DNA of 64,000 bases from Caballeronia sp. GAFFF1. Its GTDB lineage: Bacteria; Pseudomonadota; Gammaproteobacteria; Burkholderiales; Burkholderiaceae. The notes under the pieces were generated by a model that was not told the DNA's origin, ran no database searches, and saw only the letters and a list, made by a program, of their open reading frames with translations. How positions within the stretch are numbered: position 1 is the stretch's first letter; every line of letters starts with the position of its first letter. Positions 7,690-14,749 of the stretch are shown here, piece by piece. A program made the translations under genes and the position numbers. The DNA lies in assembly GCF_023630705.1 (NCBI RefSeq), contig NZ_JALQEM010000006.1, positions 48,995 to 112,994 on the forward strand, written 5' to 3'.

Positions 7690-8354
7690 GATCGTATTTG
7701 TTAGGAAAAAAAAACTGAGATTGCGTGCCTGTAGGACGACTAAGGGCGTGAATGGGCCGCGCGACCCGTCTATGGGCGCGTAGAGCAGGCTGCGACGCGG
7801 CGGTGAATAGAGGGGGAATGGCTTGAGGGGTCCCAGGGCGCTCCTGGGCGCTACAGGGGCTGCTCCGGGATAGTCGACCCGCTATCGGTACGTGACTTCC
7901 GCTCTGGGGAGCGCGACCCCTTTCTTACTATGGTGTCGACTAAATGCGAGATACCGGCTCGTCGCCCGCCGCTGCAGGGCGGTGGTCTTGCACTGCCGGA
8001 GCATTCTTCTTAAACCGTCGACTAATAAAACGTCAATTGAATCCACCGGTCCGATAGAGGGAGGCTTGCGGCCCGAAGGGTCTTCCTTCTTAGGTGTGGA
8101 CTAGTTAAAGCACCGCTTCTTTCTAACGGAAGTAGCAAATGCAGATCGTCGGTCCTGTGGCGGGCTGGCGGCGTTCGGAGGCCGCATCCCTTTCTATAGT
8201 GGTGGGTATTCCTTTCTATAGTGCGGGGTAACGGGTGTGCAGCCCTTTTCTAAAGCAGGCCCTAAATGCACCGGACGGGTCCCGTGGTGGCCCCCAGGGC
8301 GGTTGGGGTTGGTGCGCCTGTCGAAAAGAGCGCGGCTGGAAGTGCGTCTACTGC
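7690..8354. repeat. Non-coding stretch with short direct repeats (candidate iteron or operator cluster)
   Basis: I find no convincing gene in these 665 bases. They hold two families of short direct repeats. The first is GTCGACTAA at 7935 and 8017, with variants GTCGACCCG (7873) and GTGGACTAG (8096), three of them preceded by TTCTTA 3-7 bases upstream. The second is TTTCTATAGTG at 8191 and 8213 (22-base spacing), with variants at 8120 and 8247. The region separates the zinc-ribbon operon from the resolvase operon and also has to contain the operon promoter. Binding by the ParB-like protein, the resolvase or a replication or regulatory protein is possible. Confidence 0.5.
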
Positions 8355-8756
8355 TTATCGGTATTGCCACGCGGCTGTCTCGACCGCTTTGAATGTCTCC
8401 GCTCGCTCCTTGCGCCTCTCAAGCATTGCCGTCCATTGCTGCAGTATCTGGCGCGGGATTGCTTCATAGAGGGTTGCACGGGTCTCCCTCCCGGGCCATT
8501 CACCGGTCTTGTACCAGTAATCGACCATCAGCTTGGCCTGGGCTTGGGCCATCGCAAGCGAGATGCGGCGCTCCTTCCGGGTCCAGCCTGTTCGGCTTCC
8601 CCAGGGCCGTCCCACGTGGTTGCCACGCTCCTTGGCAATCCGGTGCGCGTCCTCGGTGTTCGGCAGGAACCGCGCGGGATTGTCCGTGCGACGCTTCCGG
8701 GGCTTCTTGTCGGGTCCCCGCATCCGGGGCTTCGCTCGGTTGGTATCTTCGTCCAT
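8355..8756 (-). CDS. Hypothetical basic protein downstream of the resolvase
   Basis: The protein has 133 residues from the ATG at 8756. It has a very basic N-terminus (MRGPDKKPRKRRTDNPARF) and a central GRPWGSRTGWTRKER segment, then a helical region containing WYKTGEWPGRETRATLYEAIP. The same frame extends to a GTG at 8876 that overlaps the resolvase stop as GTGA, which would give 173 residues and translational coupling; I cannot decide between the starts. The basic, helical nature suggests nucleic-acid binding. I do not recognise the family. Confidence 0.55.
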   Translation of the reverse strand: MDEDTNRAKPRMRGPDKKPRKRRTDNPARFLPNTEDAHRIAKERGNHVGRPWGSRTGWTRKERRISLAMAQAQAKLMVDYWYKTGEWPGRETRATLYEAIPRQILQQWTAMLERRKERAETFKAVETAAWQYR

Positions 8757-8872
8757 TGGGTGTTGTGTGTAAGGGCGGCGCGGGGCCGCTTCGGGTGGGC
8801 GTATTTGTGGGATGTGGGCTTGAGTGGCCCTGTGATGTGAGACCGCCTCGTCGTTGCGGTCCCTTGCTTCTC

Positions 8873-9460
8873 TCACGCGGCCTTGGGAAAGGCTCTACGT
8901 GCTCTGCTGACGGTCGCTTCGCTCACGCCGAAATGCTCCGCAGCCTTGGTGATGCTGCGGTTCTCCCAAGACCAGGCGGCGATTGCGGCTGCATCGTGCT
9001 GAACCGGACGGCCCAGGCTGGCCTTGCCTCGGTGCGTCTTGCCGGTGGCCGCAAGGGCTTGCTTGGCAAGCTCTCGACCGGCATCGGTGCGGGACGCGAT
9101 CCGGTTGCGCTCCATCTGGGCAACTTGTGCGAGGAGGGCAAGGATTAGCTCGCCAGCGTCCCCGACAATCGGACCCAGGCCGTGAACGTCGACAATCACG
9201 CCCTTAGCGCGGAGGTCGCGCACGGTGGTCTGGACGTCGATAGAGTCGCGGCCCAGGCGGTCGACTGCGTAGACCTGGAGGGTGTCGCCTTCGCGGAGGT
9301 AGTCGGCGCATGCCTTGAACCCTGGTCGGTCCATAGCCTCTACTGTCCCGCTAACGCCCTGGTCGCTGAACTCTTTGTCGAAGTTTCCGCCCATGGCGGC
9401 GCGTTGCGACTCGATGGACTGGTCTCGGGTCGATACCCGAAAATAAGCGATGCGTGCCAT
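8873..9460 (-). CDS. Serine recombinase (resolvase/invertase family)
   Basis: The protein has 195 residues, the normal length of a small resolvase or Pin-type invertase. The catalytic serine is S10 in YFRVSTRDQS. Conserved arginines lie in YAVDRLGRDS and in the ERNRIASRTDAGRELAK helix. The C-terminus is a helix-turn-helix (SITKAAEHFGVSEATVSRARRAF). The ATG follows AGGGGA by five bases. It is the second recombinase of the island, of a different class from the integrase. Possible roles are resolution of dimers or inversion of a segment; no inverted target repeats are obvious, so the substrate is unknown. Confidence 0.9.
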   Translation of the reverse strand: MARIAYFRVSTRDQSIESQRAAMGGNFDKEFSDQGVSGTVEAMDRPGFKACADYLREGDTLQVYAVDRLGRDSIDVQTTVRDLRAKGVIVDVHGLGPIVGDAGELILALLAQVAQMERNRIASRTDAGRELAKQALAATGKTHRGKASLGRPVQHDAAAIAAWSWENRSITKAAEHFGVSEATVSRARRAFPKAA

Positions 9461-9498
9461 GCTGTTCCCCTGTCAGGTATTGTCATAAGTTGGGTCAA

Positions 9499-9527
9499 AT
9501 TATGATGGTACCATCACAATCCGTCAA
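9499..9527 (-). promoter_or_regulatory. Resolvase promoter with embedded palindromic operator
   Basis: On the minus strand TTGACG (9527-9522) and CATAAT (9504-9499) are spaced by 17 bases, close to the sigma-70 consensus, about 40 bases upstream of the resolvase ATG. The perfect 14-base palindrome TGATGGTACCATCA (9503-9516) lies in the spacer and overlaps the first bases of the -10. This placement would let a dimeric repressor block the polymerase. The repressor is not identified; autoregulation by the resolvase is one option. Confidence 0.6.
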
Positions 9528-9646
9528 CAGGACTTTTGACAGGGCGTCGCATCGTGTCGGAAGGGGCTGTCGTTACTTACTAGTTTTGCGAGGGGCGGGC
9601 TACCGTTTGATACGATGTCCGCAGTCACTTGAGAGGCGCGGCGCGA

Positions 9647-10231
9647 ATGATCACATTCACTTTAGACACCAATTGCCTCCTGGCGGTCGATGAGGGCAGA
9701 CCTGAAGCAGGCGCGGTGATGGCGCTTTCCGCTGCACACGCTGAGGGCAAGGCCTCCGTCGCCTTAGTGGCTATTTCGGCGTCTGAGCGACAACGCGCCG
9801 GAGCGCACCTCGAATCCTTCACGGACTTCCAGAAACGGGTGGAGTCACTCGGTCTCGGCCACCTAGACCTGTTGCCACCTATGCTAATTTTCGACGTGAC
9901 CTTTTGGGATTTCTCCGTCTGGTCGGACGATGGAATGATGGAGAAAGACAAGCAGATCCACGAAGTGCTCTTCCCTGGAATCCCTTACGAGTGGGAGGAC
10001 TTCTGCAAATTAAGCGGGCTAGACCCGACCAAGCTGGTCGAGCAAAGCAAGAAGTGGCGCAACGCACGATGCGATGTTCAAGCGCTGTGGAGTCATGTGC
10101 ACGCGGCCCGCGACGTGTTCGTGACCTCCGATAGGAATTTCCATGCTCCATCGAGGGCCGAGCGGTTAAGTTCGCTGTTCGGCGTGCGTGTTGCCTCCCC
10201 CGATAGCGCCGCCACTCTGTTGACGAACTAG
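9647..10231 (+). CDS. PIN-like domain protein (putative ribonuclease)
   Basis: The protein has 194 residues from the ATG at 9647; upstream GAGAGG may serve as ribosome site. The N-terminal strand ITFTLDTNCLLA carries the first acidic PIN residue (D7). Near the C-terminus CDVQALWSHVHAARDVFVTSDRNFH gives the later D and the TSDxxF motif typical of PIN folds. The middle is longer than in VapC toxins, and no antitoxin-like gene precedes it, so a standard VapBC pair is not supported. It may be a stand-alone RNA-cleaving effector in the island's cargo. It is convergent with the membrane-protein gene, overlapping by four bases. Confidence 0.65.
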   Translation: MITFTLDTNCLLAVDEGRPEAGAVMALSAAHAEGKASVALVAISASERQRAGAHLESFTDFQKRVESLGLGHLDLLPPMLIFDVTFWDFSVWSDDGMMEKDKQIHEVLFPGIPYEWEDFCKLSGLDPTKLVEQSKKWRNARCDVQALWSHVHAARDVFVTSDRNFHAPSRAERLSSLFGVRVASPDSAATLLTN

Positions 10232-10641
10232 AGTGCGAAGATGATCAAGAACGCGCCTTTAATAATCGCGAGGACGATCACAAGCCCGATGAGCCACCAC
10301 ATTAGCCGCCATACGGTGCGCCAGAAAGCGACGAGCAGCAGCGCAGCGGATCCTATCGCCGCGAGGAGGTACATGAGACCGTCAGGGCTGCGCGGCTGGA
10401 GCGACTGGGCCGCTTGCTGGCAGACGCAGACCATGCCGAACCACGCCAGGAGCCAAAGTCCGAGCTTGACATACGCTGCGCGGGTCTCAAGCAGCCGCCG
10501 CTCTTCGAAGTCCTGCCGCCACTGATAGACTGCGTCAGACCGGGTAGCGCTCTCGTCGCTACGCCGTGCGAAGGCGGCGAGGTCCCCACGGTCCAAGGTC
10601 GGTTCACGCCGTTCGATACTGCCCCCGCGTGCTGCTCCCAT
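10228..10641 (-). CDS. Small membrane protein with two or three spans
   Basis: The protein has 137 residues. The N-terminal 55 are polar and charged, then hydrophobic segments lie at about 58-78 (LGLWLLAWFGMVCVC), 90-107 (LMYLLAAIGSAALLLVAF) and 112-135 (LMWWLIGLVIVLAIIKGAFLIIF). AGGGGAAAGCA precedes the ATG. I do not recognise the family. It overlaps the end of the PIN-like gene on the opposite strand. Membrane proteins are common effectors next to nuclease or Abi genes, but here the strands differ and no link can be shown. Confidence 0.6.
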   Translation of the reverse strand: MGAARGGSIERREPTLDRGDLAAFARRSDESATRSDAVYQWRQDFEERRLLETRAAYVKLGLWLLAWFGMVCVCQQAAQSLQPRSPDGLMYLLAAIGSAALLLVAFWRTVWRLMWWLIGLVIVLAIIKGAFLIIFAL

Positions 10642-10866
10642 TGCTTTCCCCTTCGTTCTCGTTTTGTTTCTGAGGTCTGGTCTCGGCGGCGCGTTGTCAC
10701 TCGCGCTCGTTTCGTCGGAGTTTATCTCGGTTCGGGTTTTTCAAGGTACCCCCTATGCCTCAGTTTCGAGCGCTTAAAAAAGCCGGTAAAGGCTCTCGCG
10801 TTGTTATTGTTGTTGCAGATCGTGCAGGAGAGTCGCCCGCCAGAAATTTGGAAAGTCCGAAAAGAA

Positions 10867-10945
10867 AGACCCCCCTACACCCCCCTGGGGGTCTCGCAGA
10901 AACAGGGGGCGTGTTTGACAGGAAAGACGCCCCCCGGTGGGGGCG
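10867..10945 (-). terminator. Pair of C/G-rich hairpins after the abortive-infection gene
   Basis: Two strong stems lie in the 314-base gap 10642-10955: CGCCCCC/GGGGGCG (10928-10945, loop CGGT) and AGACCCCC/GGGGGTCT (10867-10894). On the minus strand the first is followed by TCTTTCC and the second by TTTCTTTTC, so both could end transcription of the gene that stops at 10956. The rest of the gap holds the leader of the membrane-protein gene and nothing else that I can support. Confidence 0.5.
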
Positions 10946-10955
10946 AATCCGCCCG

Positions 10956-11876
10956 CTAATTCAACGCGGCGTTGGCCTCAACAAGGAACAGGATCGACGT
11001 TGCCGTTAGATTTAACGCATACCTGGCAAAGTATGCCGGAACGGTGAGCGGGTCTGTGCCTTGCCCGTGACCGCCGAGCTTATTCCGTACAGTCGGCAAT
11101 CCACTTTCGAGTAAGGTGCGCAGTGCAGCAAACTGGGACTCTAGATAAGGGGGTAAAAGCCCATTCGAAAAGCAAGCGGCGATTAGAGCTTTTGCAGTGT
11201 CGCCTGGCTTAGTAGCCCACCGTCGCTGCTTGGCGATTGACTTCATAGTGCTCTCGAGTGCTTTCAGAGCGTCGACTAGGCATTCCTTGTGCCGACCGTG
11301 ACGGTAGTGCTCATGAGCCAGCAGAAACTCTTCATTCGCTCCCTGGAATGCGCTCCCGCGCAGCACAGACAGGGCTGGTTTAACCGCTTCAGCGTGGAGA
11401 TACTGTGAGTCGATTCGAAGAATTTCGTTTGACTCGAATGTGTAACCGACGCCGTGTTCCTTAAATCGCTCGTTCAGTTCAACGATCGCGTCTTCGGGTG
11501 ACACCCGGCGTCGGGTCATCTGTTTATAGTCCTGGTCGGTCGAGATATGCGTGACGACCTTGAAGCTCAATTCGATAACGTCGAGCGCTTGCTCAATGTT
11601 CTCCTCCCATAGGAAGAAATTAAACACGGACTCAGCATCAGAAGCTGCGTTTTTGGTGAGTTCGAAGACCCCGTATTCCCGGCACAGCGTGCGCTTTACA
11701 AACTCATAAGCGTCTGTAGCGTGCGATGAGTGGAAGGTGTCCTGTCCGAAGGCGTCCTCGATGATCTGAACGATTTGGACCCTCAGTTCACGGGGCAGCG
11801 AGTCGTACACATAGACATCGGGCATCTCGCCCCGCGCTCGCTTCTGGCGCTTTGAAAACAAATTGAAAGAAACCAT
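10956..11876 (-). CDS. AbiJ/STM4504-type abortive-infection family protein
   Basis: The protein has 306 residues. The N-terminal half has the SKRQKRxRGEMPDVYVYD opening and the CREYGVFEL and FFLWEENIEQALDVIELSFK motifs that I associate with the STM4504/CBY_0614 family (AbiJ N-terminal domain 4). The C-terminal part (about 195-300: HRHKECLVDALKALESTMKSI ... RNKLGGHGQG around H270) resembles the Abi-C domain, a HEPN-like helical fold. Related proteins are proposed phage-exclusion toxins acting alone. It is the last gene before attR and is transcribed away from it. A role in antiphage defence is inferred from family and island context. Confidence 0.78.
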   Translation of the reverse strand: MVSFNLFSKRQKRARGEMPDVYVYDSLPRELRVQIVQIIEDAFGQDTFHSSHATDAYEFVKRTLCREYGVFELTKNAASDAESVFNFFLWEENIEQALDVIELSFKVVTHISTDQDYKQMTRRRVSPEDAIVELNERFKEHGVGYTFESNEILRIDSQYLHAEAVKPALSVLRGSAFQGANEEFLLAHEHYRHGRHKECLVDALKALESTMKSIAKQRRWATKPGDTAKALIAACFSNGLLPPYLESQFAALRTLLESGLPTVRNKLGGHGQGTDPLTVPAYFARYALNLTATSILFLVEANAALN

Positions 11877-12023
11877 TGTAGGTCGGGCGGTGCGGTTGTG
11901 ATAATCGGCTTCGATACCGCCTAAGTGGTAGACGCCGTGCCGCTGGCATTCTCGCTGAACCGCGTCAGTCTGTCTAATAAGCTGCGAAGTCTTCCTCGCG
12001 AAGCTGGCGGCCCGCCCCGAACT

Positions 12024-12055
12024 GGTACTACACGAAGGGTATGTCAGGTACTACA
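12024..12055 (+). repeat. Candidate integrase arm-type sites, right end
   Basis: Two exact GGTACTACA copies at 12024-12032 and 12047-12055 (23-base spacing) lie 115-145 bases inside attR, in the same orientation as the two copies at the left end. The stretch 11877-12169 otherwise contains nothing that I can support as a gene; no excisionase was recognised. Confidence 0.55.
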
Positions 12056-12169
12056 TGAACAGAATGAACTTGCGTGCCGACAGTTGCCAACCAACCGAGA
12101 TCCTTAATAGGATTGGGTTTGCTGCCCATGCGCCCCTCGGCATTCCCCCAGTGATTTCGACAATCGAAA

Positions 12170-12185
12170 CCTGCCGGGGGGACCA
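12170..12185 (+). repeat. attR core
   Basis: This exact copy of CCTGCCGGGGGGACCA from the tRNA-Arg 3' end has no tRNA body to its left. It is immediately preceded by the inverted repeat TTTCGA-CAA-TCGAAA (12155-12169). It marks the right boundary of the island and the return to chromosome-like sequence. Confidence 0.9.
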
Positions 12186-12273
12186 CGATAGCTTCCCTAT
12201 GCGCCGCCGACGCCTCCCTTCGTCGGCACCCGCGAATACCGATTCGTCCCTCGTCAATCAGCAACCGCGCCGC

Positions 12274-13137
12274 TCAACCCGCCAGTTGCGTGACGAAGTC
12301 GCGGTACGTGTGCAGCGGACGGCCCAGCAAGCGCACCAGGCGTTCAACGTCGCCGTCTTCCGGCACCATGCCGTCGCTGACATAGCGCTCGGCCATCAGA
12401 CGCATCTCGTAGGCCATCCACTTCGGCATGAAGCCCGCAAGGTTCTGCTCGAACCCGCTCGGATCGTCGCCGCCGTAGGACACCGGCCGGCCGAGCACGT
12501 CGGACCAGATGGACGCCAGAGCGGTGCCCGTCAATGTATCGGGTCCGACAAGATCGATGACCTCGACGGGAAGATCCGCGGCGGCCTCGTTGCGACGCAA
12601 CAGTTCGATGGCCGCGACCTCCGCGATATCCCGCGTGTCGACCATGGCGACGCCCTTGCTCCCGATCGGCATCGGATAGACGCCGTGATCGACGACGATG
12701 TCCCGAATCATCAGTTCGTTGTCGATGAAGTACGCAGGGCGCAGGATCGTCGCGCTGAAACCCATTTGCTCGATCATTCGCTCGGCGCCGGACTTCACCG
12801 CGAAGTGCGGCACGTTGACGAACCGGTCCGCGTGCATGACCGACAGATAGACCACGCGCTCGACGCCCGACTCACGCGCGATGTTCAGCGAGATCAGCGC
12901 CTGCGTGAACTCGTCGCCCGCGACCGCGTTGAGCAGGAACAGCGTGCGCGCGCCGGCGAAGGCCCGGCGAAGTGAATCGATATCGAGCATATCGCCCTGT
13001 GCGACCGTCACTTCGGCCGGGAAGTGCGCTTTCGATGGATCGCGCACGAGCACGCGCACATCCGCATGGCGGCTGACGAGTTGTTCGACGACCTGACGGC
13101 CGACGCGGCCGGTGGCGCCGGTAACGAGAATAGTCAT
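12274..13137 (-). CDS. NmrA-like NAD(P)-binding oxidoreductase
   Basis: The protein has 287 residues and starts with the atypical-SDR glycine motif GATGRVGR (residues 7-14). It continues VTVAQGDMLD, LFLLNAV and VVYLSVMHAD, as in NmrA/QorB-type NAD(P)H-binding proteins. The canonical YxxxK pair is replaced (HFAVKSGAER), typical of this subgroup. It may reduce quinones or act as a redox sensor; the substrate is unknown. It is the first chromosomal gene after attR and is divergent from a LysR gene 115 bases away, which probably controls it. Confidence 0.85.
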   Translation of the reverse strand: MTILVTGATGRVGRQVVEQLVSRHADVRVLVRDPSKAHFPAEVTVAQGDMLDIDSLRRAFAGARTLFLLNAVAGDEFTQALISLNIARESGVERVVYLSVMHADRFVNVPHFAVKSGAERMIEQMGFSATILRPAYFIDNELMIRDIVVDHGVYPMPIGSKGVAMVDTRDIAEVAAIELLRRNEAAADLPVEVIDLVGPDTLTGTALASIWSDVLGRPVSYGGDDPSGFEQNLAGFMPKWMAYEMRLMAERYVSDGMVPEDGDVERLVRLLGRPLHTYRDFVTQLAG

Positions 13138-13210
13138 GGTGGAACTCCTTCAAGTGGTTGGCATGCACCTAAGGTAGGTGATCCACTGAATGTCCGGAAG
13201 ATGTGATATA

Positions 13211-13225
13211 GAGACGTAGCGTCTC
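13211..13225. promoter_or_regulatory. Inverted repeat, candidate LysR operator
   Basis: GAGACG-TAG-CGTCTC is a perfect 6+3+6 inverted repeat in the 115-base divergent region between the NmrA-like and LysR genes, 28 bases before the LysR start. A second imperfect dyad (ACCTAAGGTAGGT) is at 13168-13180. Position and symmetry suit a regulator that controls both directions. Confidence 0.5.
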
Positions 13226-13252
13226 ACCGATGGAACGCTGACTAGGACCCGC

Positions 13253-14143
13253 ATGGATCTTCTCGCTCTCGCTGACTTCAATCTCGTCGCGCGTTACGGC
13301 AGCTTCGGAGAGGCCGCTCGCGCGTCCGAGCGGCCGAAGGCGACGCTTTCGCGCCGCGTCGCCGAACTCGAAAACGACCTTCGCATACGGCTTTTCGAAC
13401 GCGGGCCGCGCGGCGTCGTCCTCACTCAGGAAGGCCGCGCGCTTTACGAGCGCACGGGTGCGCTCCTTGCCGAACTCAACGAAAGCGCCGTCGCCATTGC
13501 ATCCGGTAGCGATGAGCCGCGCGGCCGCTTGCGCATCAGCGCGCCCGCGCTCTTCTCGCAGATAGCCATGGGGAAGCTGGTCGCGTCGTTCGTCATGAAG
13601 CACCCGCAGGTCCGCATCGAAGTGACGACAGAAGATCGCCCGGTCAACATGATCGAAGAAGGGTATGACCTCGTGATCCGCGTCAATCCTGAACCGAACG
13701 AAACGCTGGTCGGGCGCATCTTCTTGCGCGACCGGCTCGTCGTCGTGGCGAAGCCGGGACTAAAGCGACCGGCCGCGGAATCCAGCGTTCGCGCAGTCGT
13801 TCGCGGCGCGCCCGAAGACACTGCGTACTGGGACGTGATCGGCGCGCGGGGAAAAGCGCGCATCCTTATCGAGCCGGTTGCGCACCTGTCGTCTCTCGTC
13901 ATGGTGCGCGACACCGTTCGCCTCGGCGTGGGCGCCGCCTGTCTGCCGCTGTCGCTGGTGAGCCGGGATATCGCCGCCGGCACGCTCGCGCATTGGGGCG
14001 ATGTCGACGGGCCGGAGATCGCGTTGTGGGCGCTGTATCCGTCGAGGCGCTTGTTGAGCACGCGCGTGTCGGCTTTTCTCGCGCACCTCAAGGCATCGTT
14101 TCCGTTGGGCACGGCGGACGAACTCGCGGCACTGATCGAATGA
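13253..14143 (+). CDS. LysR-family transcriptional regulator
   Basis: The protein has 296 residues. The winged helix-turn-helix is at 1-60 (LADFNLVARYGSFGEAARASERPKATLSRRVAELE), and the substrate-binding domain begins near 88 (GRLRISAPALFSQIAMGKLV). Its length is typical of CrgA-type LysR proteins. It is divergent from the NmrA-like oxidoreductase, so local control of that gene is likely; the inducer is unknown. Confidence 0.92.
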   Translation: MDLLALADFNLVARYGSFGEAARASERPKATLSRRVAELENDLRIRLFERGPRGVVLTQEGRALYERTGALLAELNESAVAIASGSDEPRGRLRISAPALFSQIAMGKLVASFVMKHPQVRIEVTTEDRPVNMIEEGYDLVIRVNPEPNETLVGRIFLRDRLVVVAKPGLKRPAAESSVRAVVRGAPEDTAYWDVIGARGKARILIEPVAHLSSLVMVRDTVRLGVGAACLPLSLVSRDIAAGTLAHWGDVDGPEIALWALYPSRRLLSTRVSAFLAHLKASFPLGTADELAALIE

Positions 14144-14225
14144 CGGTGAATCGGGCACATCGTCGGCTTATGCGTTAGAGTCCGCGTCACGCTGGACCCA
14201 ACGTCTTGTTCACGTGGAGATGACC

Positions 14226-14624
14226 ATGCCTCTTTTTCAGTTTGCCGATTCATTCGACCTCGAAACCGCGTTCAGCGATGTCAGCGAATATTGGTCGCCG
14301 AAAGTCGTCGCGCAGGTCAACGATCAGTATGTGAAGGTCGCCAAGGTGCGCGGTCAACTCGCGTGGCACGACCACGCGAACGAAGACGAGTTGTTCTTCG
14401 TCGTGCGCGGCAATCTCACCATCGAATACGGAGGCGGCCGAGCCGTGCACTTGCCCGCGGGCTCCATGCACGTCGTGCCGCGCGGCACGCTGCATAACCC
14501 GGTCGCCGACGAGGAATGCTGGATCGTGCTGATCGAGCCCGTAGAGACGAAGCATACGGGCGACGTGCAGTCGCCGCTGACGAGGACGATAGAAGAGCAG
14601 CTGAGCGGCGCGCCGAGAGCGTGA
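14226..14624 (+). CDS. Cupin-domain protein
   Basis: The protein has 132 residues. The cupin metal motif is visible as WHDHANEDELFFVVRGNLTIEYG (first box G-x5-H-x-H-x3,4-E-x6-G) and the second box as LPAGSMHVVPRGTLHNP. The GGAGA at 14215-14219 favours the ATG at 14226 over ATG 14220 or GTG 14214. Such small cupins are often isomerases, storage proteins or mannose-6-phosphate-isomerase-like; no substrate can be assigned. It is a single gene between the LysR and histidine kinase genes. Confidence 0.85.
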   Translation: MPLFQFADSFDLETAFSDVSEYWSPKVVAQVNDQYVKVAKVRGQLAWHDHANEDELFFVVRGNLTIEYGGGRAVHLPAGSMHVVPRGTLHNPVADEECWIVLIEPVETKHTGDVQSPLTRTIEEQLSGAPRA

Positions 14625-14749
14625 TTTACGTCCACGCAAAAGCGACAACGTTCGGCGCCGCAAGTTAGAATCCTCGCCGACACATCGCCGGGTTTCGGCG
14701 GTCCTCGAGCACCGCCAGACGGCGGATGCGGCCAGAACGAGGACAAAAA

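Larger units (their letters stand above)
3961..12185. mobile_element. Integrative island of about 8.2 kb in tRNA-Arg(CCU)
   Basis: The element lies between two copies of the tRNA 3' end (3945-3960 and 12170-12185). A tyrosine integrase gene is adjacent to attL and reads inward. The interior differs from the flanks: it has longer non-coding stretches, several small unknown ORFs and visibly lower GC. Cargo in order: integrase; a minus-strand operon of ParB-like, 43-codon ORF, HNH-like and zinc-ribbon genes; a repeat-rich gap; an unknown basic protein and serine resolvase; PIN-like protein; membrane protein; abortive-infection-like protein. I see no conjugation, capsid, primase or terminase genes, so it is not an autonomous ICE or phage; it may be a satellite or small defence island (inference). 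Confidence 0.9.

Noticed and set aside
7077..7704. Several plus-strand ORFs opposite the HNH and zinc-ribbon genes
   Set aside because: They mirror conserved cysteine/histidine motif genes on the other strand and have no start signals.
7861..8260. Possible CRISPR-like array
   Set aside because: The repeats are 9-17 bases long, imperfect and irregularly spaced, with no constant repeat of 25-40 bases and no cas genes.
9629..10641. Classic VapBC toxin-antitoxin pair
   Set aside because: There is no small AbrB/RHH-type antitoxin before the PIN-like gene, and the neighbour is a convergent membrane protein.
10755..11009. An 84-codon plus-strand ORF (MPQFRALKKAGKGSRVV...)
   Set aside because: It runs through two G/C hairpins and into the end of the Abi-like gene, and it has no ribosome site; I could not support it.
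3961..12185. Prophage remnant
   Set aside because: No capsid, tail, terminase, lysis or replication genes can be recognised; only recombinases and unknown cargo are present.
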